Origin: Plumapathes pennacea
Taxonomy: Eukaryota; Cnidaria; Anthozoa; Antipatharia; Myriopathidae
Direction of reading: 5' to 3'
DNA length: 64,000 bases
Assembly: GCA_964036295.1 (NCBI GenBank)
Contig: OZ038473.1
Span: forward strand, 12,228,501-12,292,500
The translations under genes and the position numbers were made by a program. The notes beneath the pieces were generated by a model that searched no databases, was not told where the DNA came from, and saw only the letters and a list, made by a program, of their open reading frames with translations. Shown piece after piece: positions 52,850 to 64,000 of this stretch (the stretch's first letter is position 1; every line of letters starts with the position of its first letter).

Positions 52850-53924
52850 TCAAAACGGGGCAAATGTCAAGCATTCGCAGCAAACTCTGATAGCCTGCGT
52901 GTATTCCTCCAAGATCTCATAACCTGTAGTGTAATCACAGCGTCCCGTTTTCCTCAGAAACGTCTGATACATTACAGTATTCTTACACAAGCCCTGACGG
53001 TTACTACAAAAAGTTGGTTGGTTGCCAGTTTCACACGTCACTTCATTGATGTAAGCTGGAATGACGCGTGGTCCAAGATAGGTGACCGCTGGACAGGCAG
53101 AACACAGGCGATATAGGCCATTATCCGTTGTTTGACAATTTTGTTTTAAAACCATGCTCTTTGTTGAGCTAGGCGCTGCCAATGGCAAACCTACCAAAGC
53201 CCTAAAACGGCTAGAGTGATTTATCTGGTTCGACTGACTTGTTTTGGACACGAGGTTGATAAATCTTCGTGCTTCTTGCCATGTGAACGCCATGTATCTT
53301 GGATTGTAACCTCCTTGCCTCGATCTCAGGCCCCCAGCTCGGTTAAGCCGTCTGATAAGTTGTTGACGTCGGTAGGATTTGCAGAATGTTCCATGAGCGG
53401 CAGGGCCTGAGCTCGAGGGTTGGCCGCTGGTCATGACTTGTGCAACCCATATAATCACAAAAAGGATCTTCACATTCAACATCTAAGAGAGAAAAAAGAA
53501 AATAGTTTGTGAGTCAGTTTTTCGGGGTGATCAATATTTTAGGGAAGTGCACGGCTTATCAGTAAAAAAATTTATCAGATTGATGTACTGAGAACCAGGG
53601 GAAAAATGGCCCAGACACACATTCGGAAGAGTACTGTTCTTGTGTTCTCATATTTCTAATCTGAATAGAAGGATCTTTCAACGGACTCAATTGGCTCGGA
53701 TGACCACGGAAAATGGCGATCCCGTCTCTAGATAAAACATACCACGGGGACGCAACCAAATCTCTAGCAGTGACCACCCTTAAGTGCTACTGAATGGCCA
53801 CACTTAATGTGGCTCTGTTGTCGAGTGGTAGAAGCCGTATAAAATAGAAATATAAAATAAATTAATTTCAACAAATCAAAACGCTACTTACAGTCTCAGT
53901 ACTGCTGAAAAAAGATTTAGTCAT
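52850..53924 (-). CDS. IL-17-like secreted cystine-rich ligand A
   Basis: Exons 53892-53924 and 52850-53482 (gene order) give 221 aa. The upstream ATG at 53924 is in frame across the intron; alternatively translation starts at the ATG at 53482, directly at the acceptor, giving 210 aa. Either start yields a hydrophobic leader (ILFVIIWVAQVMTS). A short conserved pro-region block (AGGLRSR) follows. The C-terminal half has LCSACPAVTYLG, VIPAYINEVTC, LCKNTVMYQTFLRKTGRC and IRVCCEC. This order (P-x-x-I-x-E-x-x-C, a VLRR-like strand, then a terminal C-x-C) resembles invertebrate IL-17 cytokines. Spaetzle/Trunk-type cystine knots, which also end CCxC, are the main alternative. Unlike its two neighbours it has no clear furin site. 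Confidence 0.7.
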
Positions 53925-53997
53925 GCACTACGGCTTCAGTTGTCCGTCTGACTCTTGGATTACTTAGTTACTGTCTGTTAAATGGAGATGCGACCTG

Positions 53998-54005
53998 TAT
54001 TTATA
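53998..54005 (-). promoter_or_regulatory. TATA box of IL-17-like gene A
   Basis: TATAAATA on the minus strand, about 75 bases upstream of the ATG at 53924. It fits a transcription start near 53970. Confidence 0.6.
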
Positions 54006-54980
54006 CGTCTCTGTGCCACACAGGCAACAATGTGCTATTTCTGGAGGCCTTAGGTCACTAAACCACTCCCCGGGTGGAAAAGGGAAGTAAAAGTGATTAT
54101 CACATAATGTCTGAGAATTGCACTATCATTTGCTTACGTGTACAAAACGGCAGGTATTGCAACATTGTGAGATAACGAGCATGTTTACGAATTTTTGTTT
54201 ATTCCACTTCAATTTTCTCCTGCAGTTTCTCGCCAGAAACTTATTATACAGTGAAGAGAGCTTGGCTTTTGATATCTTACTGAGATAAAAGATAACTTAA
54301 CTAAAACTTTTCCGCTCATGGTATATCTTTTTTCTTAAAAGGTTGAGAAAATCTGCTTTTGGGCTTGGGAGTGAAAGAGTTAAAAAGAAAGTATATCCCA
54401 AAGATTTTAATCCATTCATGCGTAAACAGGAAGTATTAGTGGGAGTTGTTTAAAAATCGTTTCAGCGCAAATCAGAGTCAACCAGAACCAGGGGCACTCG
54501 AAAACAACAATTCTCAAACGTCAGCTAATTTATAATGGTAAGGGAAATCCCCCAAACAAAAACAGGATGTGATGTTTGTAACCGCGTGATTCATGAGATA
54601 ATGGTTACTTAATATGGAAATTCAATGAAGTTTGGTTTGAAGAGCTGGTGCTTTTGGGGACGGGGGACCAAATGCAGCAGACTAAGGCAGCAGTGTTGTG
54701 GTTTTAGAGGAGAAGCAAACAAACCGCTTTACTCTAAGCTTATGTAAAGCTCTGTAAAAATCTGTTGGGGATTTTACTGGAAGTGACGTCAATCGATAGT
54801 TTGTTGTGTACTCACTGGAGTCACAATAGACTCCTATGAGCAACCCAGAGAGGATGTTATTGCGAAAAATCGACCCTTAATCAGTTGGTCTTAAAAGAAC
54901 ACGACCTTTCAACTTCCCATTGAGTACGAATGAAATGTGCGCCTGTGTGATGTGATTTTTGTGTTTATCATAACCAGACT

Positions 54981-55140
54981 ACAATCCCAGCCAAAACTCG
55001 TTGAAACACCCCCACTCCCCCGTGCAATGTTGGAAGCGTCGGCCGTATCTTCTCGCGTTTTCTCGTGATTTTTACAACATTGCAAAGGGGGATGGAGGAA
55101 CCTGAAGCCTAAGTGTTTCAACAGTTTTGGCGGGGATTGT
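54981..55140. repeat. 160-bp MITE with ~28-bp TIRs
   Basis: 54981-55009 and 55113-55140 are inverted copies with one mismatch and one indel. The arm contains CCAAAACTCGTTGAAACAC. A second internal pair, GCAATGTTG and CAACATTGC, makes a nested hairpin. Confidence 0.8.
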
Positions 55141-56473
55141 ACCTTCTGAGATATACATAGAATAGAAATGTGAGTTCTAATCCTCTTTGCCGGAGCATTA
55201 TTTTACAGTTCGCCAGTTGAAGCCTTTTAAAGTCCTCAATCTCGTAATATAAATTCTCCCAACCATTTGGCAGGACAGATCCGGTGAGTGACAAGGGGAA
55301 TATATAATTGGATCAGCTGACAACTGTGCAAGTAATCAGATGTTTCCGCAAGTATAATCAAAAGAAGAAAATTTTGAGCATCGCAAACGTGACTAATCTG
55401 CAGTTGTAATAACAAAAGCTGAGCTAAAGAACACACTAAATATAAGCATATCAAGACCTTCTTGCTAAGTGAACACGACATGATGTTTGACCATGCTATG
55501 TATGACGTCAGACAAGCCAATTATTATGACACGTAAATGTCAGTGACTTGACTTATTTTAACCCAAAAGGCATTTGATGGGTTACACCTTCTTCAATTAG
55601 TTTAGGAGACGAACGTTTTCGGATTCAAATTCATGCAGTGTAAGCGTACTGTCCACAGTAAAGGTACTGTGGTGTACTTTTTCCTTTTTGTCTTATGTGA
55701 AGATCAAATGATTACGTTTCAGATATTACGATGTTCAATCAGCTCCTTTTACTGACATAACGCTTTGAAGAGTCGTATCGAGAGTGACGTCACCGGTTCG
55801 CTGAGCACCAATACTTTATGATGCCACCTGGCATCGCTTCACACGGGAAAAGTCACGATTTCATATCATCTCGCACGAACACGAAAACGGAACTCATGGA
55901 CACGCACCCAATGATTCCAGTACAGAGAGCTGTATGATAAAGCTGATGAGTATTAACTGTGGATACAAGGGAATGCTTATACTGAAATAGATCAGTTATG
56001 AAGCAGTCTTAAAGATAGTCCTGAAACAATTAGAGATTGATTTCAAAGCTATGCCCTGATAGGCACTGTTTCGGCCAAGCTTCTACCTTGTCAGTACAAC
56101 GAAATTATGAAGTCCGTACGAGGCAAGGACAAAACCACAATCGTTTTTACAGTTAGTACGTGTTTCAAGATATAACTACCAAATGCGCGCACGGAGACTA
56201 GAAACACGCATTCGCGCAAACAAACGCGCACACATAAAAACACAACACGTAGTTTTATTAATTTCTTGTGTAGTTTACATGCTCGCGTTTTTCAACTTCC
56301 CTGATTGCCACTAAAGAATTAAATGAAATATGCACCACACAGAAAACAGTGCCCAAACTACCGCAATAGACAATTACTATACGCATGTGTAGCCGCACGC
56401 ACAAACATGCACGCACACAACACAGACAACACATACGAATCAGTAAACTAACAATCGATAAACTTACCAACCA

Positions 56474-56855
56474 TAATAAAAAAAAACAGCTAAAATCACT
56501 CTTGATAGAGCCGTTTTCGGATGACTGTCGAAAACCAAAACCAAAGTAATCACACAGGCCAATCAAAGAGACTGAGAGAAAACAGTTCAGCCAATCAGAA
56601 GCCAAAGTAATTCACGTTTGGTCTTGCGTTTGGTTTTACTTTCCAATTAGCAATGCAAGTACACGCCATCGCTTGCGTGAGAAGTGTTTGGTTTTGGTTT
56701 TGGTTTTGTTCCTGATTGGCTGAGCATGCTGACAAACTCGTGTGGACCAATCCAAAAGCGAAGCAAACGCAAAACCAAAGCAATCACACGATTACTTTCG
56801 ACAGTCATCCGAAAACAGCTCTAATAAAAAAAAACAGCTAAAATCACTCTTGATA
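56474..56855. mobile_element. 314-bp TIR element between identical 34-bp direct repeats
   Basis: 56474-56507 and 56822-56855 are identical 34-base direct repeats (both containing AACAGCTAAAATCACTCTTG). Between them, 56508-56821 has 23-bp inverted ends, GAGCCGTTTTCGGATGACTG and its complement, with one mismatch. The interior resembles 15283-15545. No transposase is encoded. Confidence 0.8.
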
Positions 56856-57110
56856 TAATTATATTGATCGCATTTACATCCTGGTAACGCGTTATCTAAG
56901 ACTAACCGCACAAGACGGTCTGTAACCTCTGTTCACCCGTTGTTGTCGTTGTTATTGTTACTCACCCGCCTATTCGTCGATCAGTGGAGCGCTTTCAAAA
57001 TTCCCTCTCTCACTTCAATAAAATAAAACACCTTAGTCTAATACCCTGAAAAGGAGATATCAAGCTCTTCGTCAAGTAGCTGATGTTGGTCTGAAAAGCC
57101 TGATATTGGT

Positions 57111-58313
57111 CTAAAAAGTCTGGTATTTCGACAAGAACACCTGGCATTCACAGCAAGAGCGTATCTCTTGCGTGTGTTCTGCCCAAATCTCTCTATAGAC
57201 CGTTTGCCCGAGCTGCTGACTGAGCTGAGTATCGATCTCGAACTGGCCAGTCCGTCTCAGGATCGTCTGATAGAGTACTTTTTGCTTGCAGATCCCAACA
57301 TTTTTGGCACAGGAATAATTTCGCGAGTTGCACACAACTTCATTGATGAAAGTCGGAAACTTGTCGGCGTCCAGTCGGGTCGTCGCTGTGCATTCGGTAC
57401 ACATGTGCACGATGTTGCTTGAACCGCTCACCAAGCTGCCTCCGGCCACGCACGCCCGCAACTCGGTCCCAGGGCTAGAGGGGACCCGTTTTTCTCGCCT
57501 GTGAGCATCACTTTGACTGCTGTCTGGTGTTCTGCCAGGAACATCCGAGGCACCCAAGGCACTATCCTTCCTTTTTGTTTGTGATTCGTCAAAAATATTA
57601 TTCGCCATTTCGTCGCCAACAACGGTATTAAGTGGCATTGTATGAACGGGTATGAGGTTTTTAAAATTCAGGGCTTGAGTCATGGTTATAGCAACGTAGC
57701 GTCGATTTAAACCACCAACCTCTTTTAGCTGTTTCTTCAGCTCATTCTCCGACTTCGTTCTGCACCATTTCTTGCTGGCACCGAGCGGACGTGCATAGGA
57801 CTTCAAGCTTGGTGGGCTCAAAATTATCGAACATTCTTTCGCGGTTATCAGCTTTGGAAGGGTGGCGGACTCGGTAACACACAGTGCGCTGAGCGCAACA
57901 AGAAATGAAAGAATCTGAAAACCAGAAAATAAACGTATTGTACGGCTTAAGACAAATGATCCATAACTTTCTTGGTTACTAGGAAAATTACTGGTGATAA
58001 ATCAAAGCAACGGATATTACTATCGCCTCTAAATTATCGGAGTATATGATAAAGCGGGCTGTACTAGACTAAAATGTAAGTATTTATTTTTTGTCGTGCA
58101 GGCAAATGGTGGAGAGAAAAAGCTGTCTTAATAACAAGACCGATTCTGAATCTGTTGATTGTTTTGTTCTTAATCTAATGAGTTGCGGTACTTCTGGTCA
58201 GACAAATATATAGATGGAAGAATAGATAAGCTATCTTGATTTTGAGAACCCAAATAATTCGAGTTTTCTCAGTGCAGTCACCCGCTATGGCTAGTGTGTA
58301 CCTGTGTTTCCAT
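57111..58313 (-). CDS. IL-17-like secreted cystine-rich ligand B
   Basis: Exons 58302-58313 (12 coding bases, METQ) and 57111-57914 give 271 aa. The join makes METQILSFLVALSALC, a good signal peptide; without the tiny exon there is no ATG. The pro-region (about 30-150) contains LKEVGGLNRRYVAIT, conserved with gene C, and ends at a furin-type site, HRREKR. The mature part (about 160-271) has ACVAGG, MCTECTATTRL, FPTFINEVVC, ICKQKVLYQTILRRTG and IRSCCECQVF. The YQTILRRTG strand and the FP-x-x-I-x-E-V-x-C block resemble IL-17 family cytokines, with Spaetzle-like knots as the alternative. Prohormone-like processing and dimerisation are inferred from the family layout. It is the middle gene of a same-strand tandem triplet. 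Confidence 0.72.
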
Positions 58314-60211
58314 GTTTGCCTACAGTGGTCGTCTGCGCCGGTTCTTGTTCAGTTCGTCGTGCTATCTTCTGCTCGCCGCAACACAATAAATTCTGTTGCC
58401 AACGACTTTGATAAAGATGAGCAGATATTCCTGCCGTGGGCTTTTATTTTAAGGACCTAACAATCAAACTTAAGTGGCCTCCCAAGGTGACCATGAGTGG
58501 ATTGAAGAACTGTGGAGGTACTTGAGTAAAATCATTTTTATTAGTTCCTTTTTTTTTTGTCCTTTTGGCCAACAAACTGCAAGATGTTGTTCAAATACCA
58601 ACTAAAAAGCTTCTTTTAGCTAAAAAATATCAAGTACGCTAAAATCTGAGCAAAGCCTTCCCGTTTTCAGGTTTAAAAGCGACAAAACTGCTGCTAATCC
58701 AAGGATTAACGTGATCTTCCTTTGAACAACCGGACCCTGTAGTTTAAAGTTAGATATGCTGTTGGTGAACATGAATAAGGACAAAACTATCCTCTGAAGT
58801 AAAGCATTAACCGGTTAGAGTTGCTATAGTAGTCACACGGTATAAATATTCCGAAGGCGAGTTTGAAGTATACCAACATCACTGCTGCCCATGGAAAAAT
58901 ATCTAATTTCTGTGTTCAAAGGTGAGAATATAAACTCATTTCAACTCTTCGTTTCATTTGATCTGGGCCGGCGGACCACTCGGCTTTCAGCCGAATTTTG
59001 CCGTCTCAGCCAGAGATAAGAAGACATTCTACATTTTTTATTAGAACCAGTCGGCTGTCTCCTGTGCAAACAATCAGTTAACCCTTCGGATTTGTAAGCT
59101 AGCCATATGGGGATGCGCCACCACAAAGTATATATCGTTTTGGTCTGAAACAGAATGTGGATTTGTCTTTTTGGTCGGCAATAGAGTGTAATTGTTGATG
59201 TTGCAACGACAAATATATAGGGTGAGAATTTAGGGAACAGGTCTGAAACTCGAATAATTTGGTCCGCAATGGAGTCAGGATTTTAAGAAGCGATAAGAAA
59301 ATGTGTGCAGCTCACACACTCCCAAGGTTTGTATCAAGAGAAATTTGCAAAAGGCGACTTTGACTCAACCTAGAAAACTTCCAACTCCTGCCAGGTGTCC
59401 CTATGAAACCTAAATCGTTTGAAATGACTAGCAGTGTTCACTTCCAACTCCTGAACTGTCAATTGAAACCTAAACTCCAATGAAAGCTTTCGATGACTGT
59501 ACATTCTAATAGGGGCATGCGGAAAACTAGTTCAACTTCAACCCACTCATTCAGCAGAATATTGGCTGCGACAGGGGATAATTGCAAGTTGTCAACGACA
59601 GATTTCAAAGTAAAGGAAATATCATAGAAAAATGTACGTTGCTGTTATAAAATGGAAGACAATATGAGCATTCCCGCATTCAGCGCGACCTCACATGAAA
59701 TTATGCGCTGCGCATATCGCAAGTGAGCGGATGGCACTGATGATTATAACGCGGGCTCACTTTTGGATCTAAATGCAAAAATCTGTGTATTTACTTCGAA
59801 ACTTAAGTACCACGCACACGGAAATAACATGTCGGACTAATCGGCATAAAGGTAAATCATGGTCAATATTCTATCAGTTTTTGGGCTTTGAAAGGCAGCC
59901 GGGACGTTGAACGGACTTAAAGCAACACATAAAATTATTTAAATCATTATTTCTGTCTCTAATCAAGGCAACAGTAAAACTGAAAAAAAGGCTCTTAGTC
60001 TATCAAGATGCACAGTTTACAGTAAAGGGGTTAAGCGAATGTTTGAGTATAAGGCGTTAACCCAGACGCGGTACCATTTACTGGAAGGACTAAGGAAAAT
60101 AAGGCGCTATACTGATGTACACCGTTGCTCGAGTATGTACTTAGAGTCTCTAAAGTTTGGCTTCATCTCCGAGAACAGATAAGCAACTTTTAGAGTACAA
60201 TTCAAATATAG
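58314..60211. other. Spacer between IL-17-like genes B and C
   Basis: Should contain the promoter of gene B and the 3' UTR of gene C. Nothing further was recognised: no exon, RNA gene or clear mobile element. Confidence 0.55.
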
Positions 60212-61520
60212 TTATGTGGTTGTTTCGGCAGCCGACTTACTGGCGAAACTGTTGAGCACGTGGGGAAAGACAGTGCATTCACAACAAGAGCGTATTAGCT
60301 GAGTGTATTCCTCCCACACTTGCTTAAACACGTCAATCCCCCTGAGACGGCTCTGTACTTCATCCTTCTCGAACTTGTTCGTTCTTCTCATAAACGACAA
60401 CTTCAACACCTTCTGGACACAAAGCCCCATGCGTGCAGCGCACATCAAGTCACTATCTTTGCACACGACTTCGTTGATGTACTGGGGAAACACTCCGTCG
60501 GCGAGCCGAGTAGTCGCCGAGCACTCGGTGCACAATCGGTAGTTATCGGAGTTATCGAGACGAGTCCCCCGTCCCTGACAGCCTCTTAACAAAGTGCCTG
60601 CTTTGGTTGGGAGCGACCGCCTCATCCGTCGCCTCCTCTTCTTCGCGATTTCTTGTTCGTCTGCTGTGACAAGCGTTGCGGGTGTAGTTGCTCCTTCGCG
60701 ATTCTTTTCAGTGGGGCGCGGAGCTGGAGTTCTCTGAATCGCGTCTGTCGTTAAGTCCTCGAACGAACACGCGCCAGACGCGTTTATGGCTGCGTACCGC
60801 TTCGCCAGGCCTCCGGCATTCTTCAACCTATCGGCTAACTCGTTCTGATTTAGACGCAGACACACGAACTTGCTGTACGGATCTGCCTGCTCGATGCTGG
60901 AGAGTACAGAATGATGCTTGCAAGCGTCCGGAGATTGTGTGGGTTTTGGTGGCGGTGGTTTGGTCCGTCTTACGTAAGCCGTGGGTGGTCTGTATGTACG
61001 TGGATGAAACCAGTTGTTCTGCATGCTTGACTGCCTGACAGCGGGATCCTCAACTGGTTTCAAGTGCTGCAAGATGTTTGAAAGCTTCTCGCTTTCTCTC
61101 TTGGATAAATGTGAGCTTCCAGTTTTCGCCAAGGCACAGGTTATACATGTCAACAAAATGAGGAAAGCACGAGTGGTGACTTGCTGTTGAACAAACAGAA
61201 TGATACTTTCAGTTAGTCACTGCTGTTCTTAAAGTGGAGAGGGGTTGAAAGAGGACGAGGGGTGGGAAACTGGTTTCGAGAACAGAAGTTTTTCTCCGAG
61301 TATTTCGAAGAGTGATCCAAAAAATTTGGTCGAAAAGAGCCATTTTCATTTTCATATATGATCCAGCATGCAGTGACGTCAGAGAGAGAAAAGGGTTACC
61401 CTGTGACGTCACACCGGCCATGTTGTGACGTCAGGTACTCCGTCTACTCCCACGAAACACTTCTAAGTGGAAATGAGAGATGAATTGTGTGATGTAAAGT
61501 GTTAAGTTTCATACCTGCAT
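60212..61520 (-). CDS. IL-17-like secreted cystine-rich ligand C
   Basis: Exons 61515-61520 (6 coding bases, Met-Gln) and 60212-61183 give 325 aa. The join makes MQQVTTRAFLILLTCITCA, a clear signal peptide. It has the longest pro-region of the three, with a Pro/Lys stretch (TKPPPPKPTQ) and the conserved LKNAGGLAKRYAAIN block. A strongly basic KKRRRRMRR furin-type site precedes the ligand part: GCQGRG, LCTECSATTRL, FPQYINEVVC, LCVQKVLKLSFMRRT and IRSCCECTVF. Cys spacing is the same as in gene B, and the protein continues about 15 residues after the CCEC, with a Ser/Thr-rich end. It is the first transcribed member of the tandem triplet. IL-17-like is the favoured call, from the E-V-x-C, x-RR-T and C-x-C blocks; another cystine-knot family is possible. 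Confidence 0.72.
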
Positions 61521-64000
61521 CTTCCCTGCGACAAGACCACAGAAACGATAACTGAATTCTGTTGAGACATCAGCAAGAATAGACGTCAGTCAAGCGGAAG
61601 AAATTTTGTCGAAGAGAGCAGGAGACTGGTATCGAGTGCATAAAGAATTCTTGGAACTTTCGTTCGTTCGTTCTCTGTTTGCCTCAGTTTCTGTCTAACT
61701 TTCTGTCTCTTGATGTTTTCCCGTTCGCTCATTATCAACGAGTCTGATATCCCACAAGCCCAATGTCAAAAGTCTGTGATATTCCCTCTGGAATGTCCAA
61801 CCAATACGATATTTCAAAACAGCACAGTTGAAGCCAAAAAAGAAAATCAGTAATTCTACATAGAAGCGGAAAGCGTGGGAGGAGTCGGACAGAAAATATA
61901 GCGACAAACAACCTCGACACAACTTTGACATGTCACTTCGACTATTTGCTTAAAAATAGTAAAGACAGACCACTGGCGCCGTATTTTGAGGGCAACTTAG
62001 GGTTGCTGTCGCGGCGTTTCAGATCAAAGCACTTTACAACCAGTGTCTGTGCGTTTAAATTATATTATGCGAGATCATGTCAAGATTATCATCTCGCTTT
62101 AAATATGGCGTCTTCGGCGATTGCCAGTGAAAATCTGATTAAGGCACACGAACAATAATTGTCAACAGCTCATGACTTACAACGTTGTTCCAACGTTGGA
62201 AGATCCCGAAGATTGAACGGAAAAAACCCCCGAAGATTGTGGTTCTTCTTACTATATAATGGGCATTTCTGTCTGTCTATTCCCAAATCACTTTCTCTCC
62301 TTCTGCTTCTCCTAGCATTTACATTGTCTGCTTTCATTCTGTCTGAAGCAAGCAAGGGGCATACAACCCTCAAAACTCTGCGACATCGTGGACATTTAAA
62401 CCGCTGTACTAGAATAGCATCAAATTCCCGGAATTATAAACGGGTACACCGCTGACACACCGCGAATTTCCAAACCGGCTACAAGACGATAACCTTTTTT
62501 ACATTTATGTTTTCACTGGTCGCTCAAAGTAACTTTAGGGTCATGATTGAACACCAGCGACCAGTTTCAAGAGCTCTCTCCTTAGTCTGATACTGGCGCA
62601 TGCTGTCAATTGATAATGCTGCACTACAAAACGGTGCATTTAGTTGCTTACGTGTCGATTTAGAGTTGAAGGTAGGCAACATTTAAAGGCGGCCTCTGCT
62701 TGCTATCGGCTTCATGAACCAGGAGACAACCAAAATGGCAATTCAAATTGGGAAAGCAATTCGGAAATTTGATATACCGAAGCCTTATCTAATACAAGAC
62801 TCAGTTAGAAATGCACTTGAACGTCTGGGACACTACAGGGCGTAAAATGTCACGTGACTGAGATTAGTTTAGTAGTGCCTGTCTTCCACGACGTGCAATT
62901 TGCATATCTCTTAACAAAAGTCCACTTCATTGCACTGTACACACCCATCTTGAAATCTAAAACGCCTTTTATTCAACGTAGCGACTAGAAATCAAGCTAC
63001 AATTACGCAAAGTTTGTAGGAATTTAAAGCGAATAACAGACAAATTGACACTGAAGTAACCCCACGTTTGTATTAATAAAAGAGTAATAAACTTTTGAAA
63101 GTCGTCTGACAAAACGGAACAAAGTTAATTTTCTTTCTTAAGCACAACGAAATTCACCTTTTGAACAAGACTTTTTGGCTCCCATCCTTACTAAGGCTCC
63201 CGGTCGCACTCGTAACTTTACCGATATTAATATCAACATTTGCATCATTTGAAGTGCAAACAGTGCTTGTCATCAGAAATATATGTCAGCAAGTTGCTAC
63301 CAAACATTGGAAAAGCCGTCGTATTGCTCTCGATGCTGAGTTATTATCGACTAAACTTTCTAGTGCGACCGGGCCCTAACATAGGCGACAAGGTATTGTT
63401 TCGAAGTTCCACATCCGTAGTCATTTGCTCGAAAAGAGAACGTTCAGATTTTGCCGAAGCGACATAAAATGGCGTACAAGGACGACAAATATCCACGAAT
63501 GCATTTTCATCTGCATGCCACATTCGATATTTAACTCGGTGAAAACCGCAGCACATAAAGATAGCTCAGTGGGAATCTATATATCTTTAAGTTGTACCGC
63601 GAAAGGCAACCCGATGACAATCACCCGATCACTCTAGGGGCGTAATTGCATTTCAAGCTCTTTAACTATTTATACCATGGACTCGCCCACTTTAAGTCAT
63701 GGGCTCTTGTTAAAAGTAGAAATACGATATGCGAAACGGAGTAACTTAAACACAGTAAACAGCAAGAAATGTCATTAATCGAATTCGAACTTATGTCATA
63801 AACTACAGTGGAACCCAGCTTTACGGTCACCTCGTTATTCCGGCCATTTGTTTTTGTCCAGGCGGAACAAACGCCCCGTCGTTTTCTTATCTAAAAACCT
63901 CGTTAATACGTCCACCCCGTTTAAACGGACAGATTTGTATGTCCCGATGGCGGCCAGTTCTAGCGGGGTTCCACTATATTCGCGAAACAAAACAAAACTT
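61521..64000. other. Right-edge flank without recognised gene; one MITE
   Basis: Upstream region of IL-17-like gene C and beyond. A plus-strand frame at 62159-62455 contains a Leu-rich stretch (KSLSLLLLLLAFTLSAF) that might be a signal exon of a gene to the right, but no splice partner is visible. The element at 63806-63976 has CAGTGGAACCC/GGGGTTCCAC inverted ends. Confidence 0.5.
63806..63976. repeat. ~171-bp CAGTGGAACCC MITE
   Basis: The left end CAGTGGAACCCAGC and the right end AGCGGGGTTCCACTA are inverted, with TA beside both. Same family as 15096-15216. Confidence 0.75.

Larger units (their letters stand above)
54006..57110. other. Spacer between IL-17-like genes A and B; three mobile elements
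   Basis: Holds one ~180-bp interspersed copy (54203-54382), a TIR element at 54981-55140 and the direct-repeat-flanked element at 56474-56855. No gene was recognised. Apparent frames at 56258-56783 lie inside the element. Confidence 0.6.

Noticed and set aside
56258-56783. Two minus-strand frames with hydrophobic stretches, possibly membrane peptides
   Set aside because: They lie inside a TIR element with related non-coding copies elsewhere; no conserved codons were seen.
62159-62455. Plus-strand frame with a Leu-rich signal-like stretch
   Set aside because: No splice partner, domain or convincing mature peptide within the window; kept only as a note in the flank entry.

Overview
The window looks like nuclear DNA of an anthozoan cnidarian, most likely a reef-building coral. 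Genes are split by short GT-AG introns and the spacers are AT-rich. Microsatellites, homopolymer C/G tracts and small inverted-repeat elements are dense. The gene content also fits: secreted lipoxygenases, an ShKT-domain protease, an NB-ARC/TPR receptor-like gene, IL-17-like ligands and an intronless class A GPCR. The species call is inference. All gene models below were spliced by hand from reading frame, splice sites and recognised family motifs.

Layout. 1-4664 (-): a secreted, PLAT-less lipoxygenase (LOX-A) whose last exon lies off the left edge. 6987-10237 (-): a STARD7-like START-domain lipid carrier; its final exon was not found. 11518-14916 (+): a secreted Gla-ShKT-trypsin-fold protease. 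17070-21762 (+): a second, complete lipoxygenase (LOX-B), inverted relative to LOX-A and with nearly the same exon lengths. 22876-29072 (-): a complete peroxisomal ABCD1/2-type half-transporter (734 aa). 31431-42584 (-): one four-exon gene of 3,218 codons encoding HEPN, Death, Death, NB-ARC and about 56 nearly identical 41-residue TPRs. 49844-50860 (+): a single-exon class A GPCR. 52850-61520 (-): a tandem family of three secreted cystine-rich, IL-17-like ligands.

Themes. Lipid chemistry dominates the left part: two lipoxygenases for oxylipin formation, a phosphatidylcholine-type carrier and a very-long-chain acyl transporter. Innate-immunity-like genes dominate the right part: the NLR-like TPR gene and the cytokine-like triplet. 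The Gla-ShKT protease sits between the two lipoxygenases. There is no evidence of an operon-like relationship; each gene appears to be an independent unit. The rest is mostly repeats: at least nine copies of a ~180-200 bp interspersed element, several terminal-inverted-repeat MITEs (one flanked by perfect 34-bp direct repeats), and long TA, CAT, CAAT and TTA microsatellites.

The items most worth a second look are the Gla-ShKT-protease fusion, whose intron phases (1-0-1) match vertebrate clotting factors; the TPR array, whose variable residues fall largely on the known TPR ligand-contact positions; and the IL-17-like triplet.
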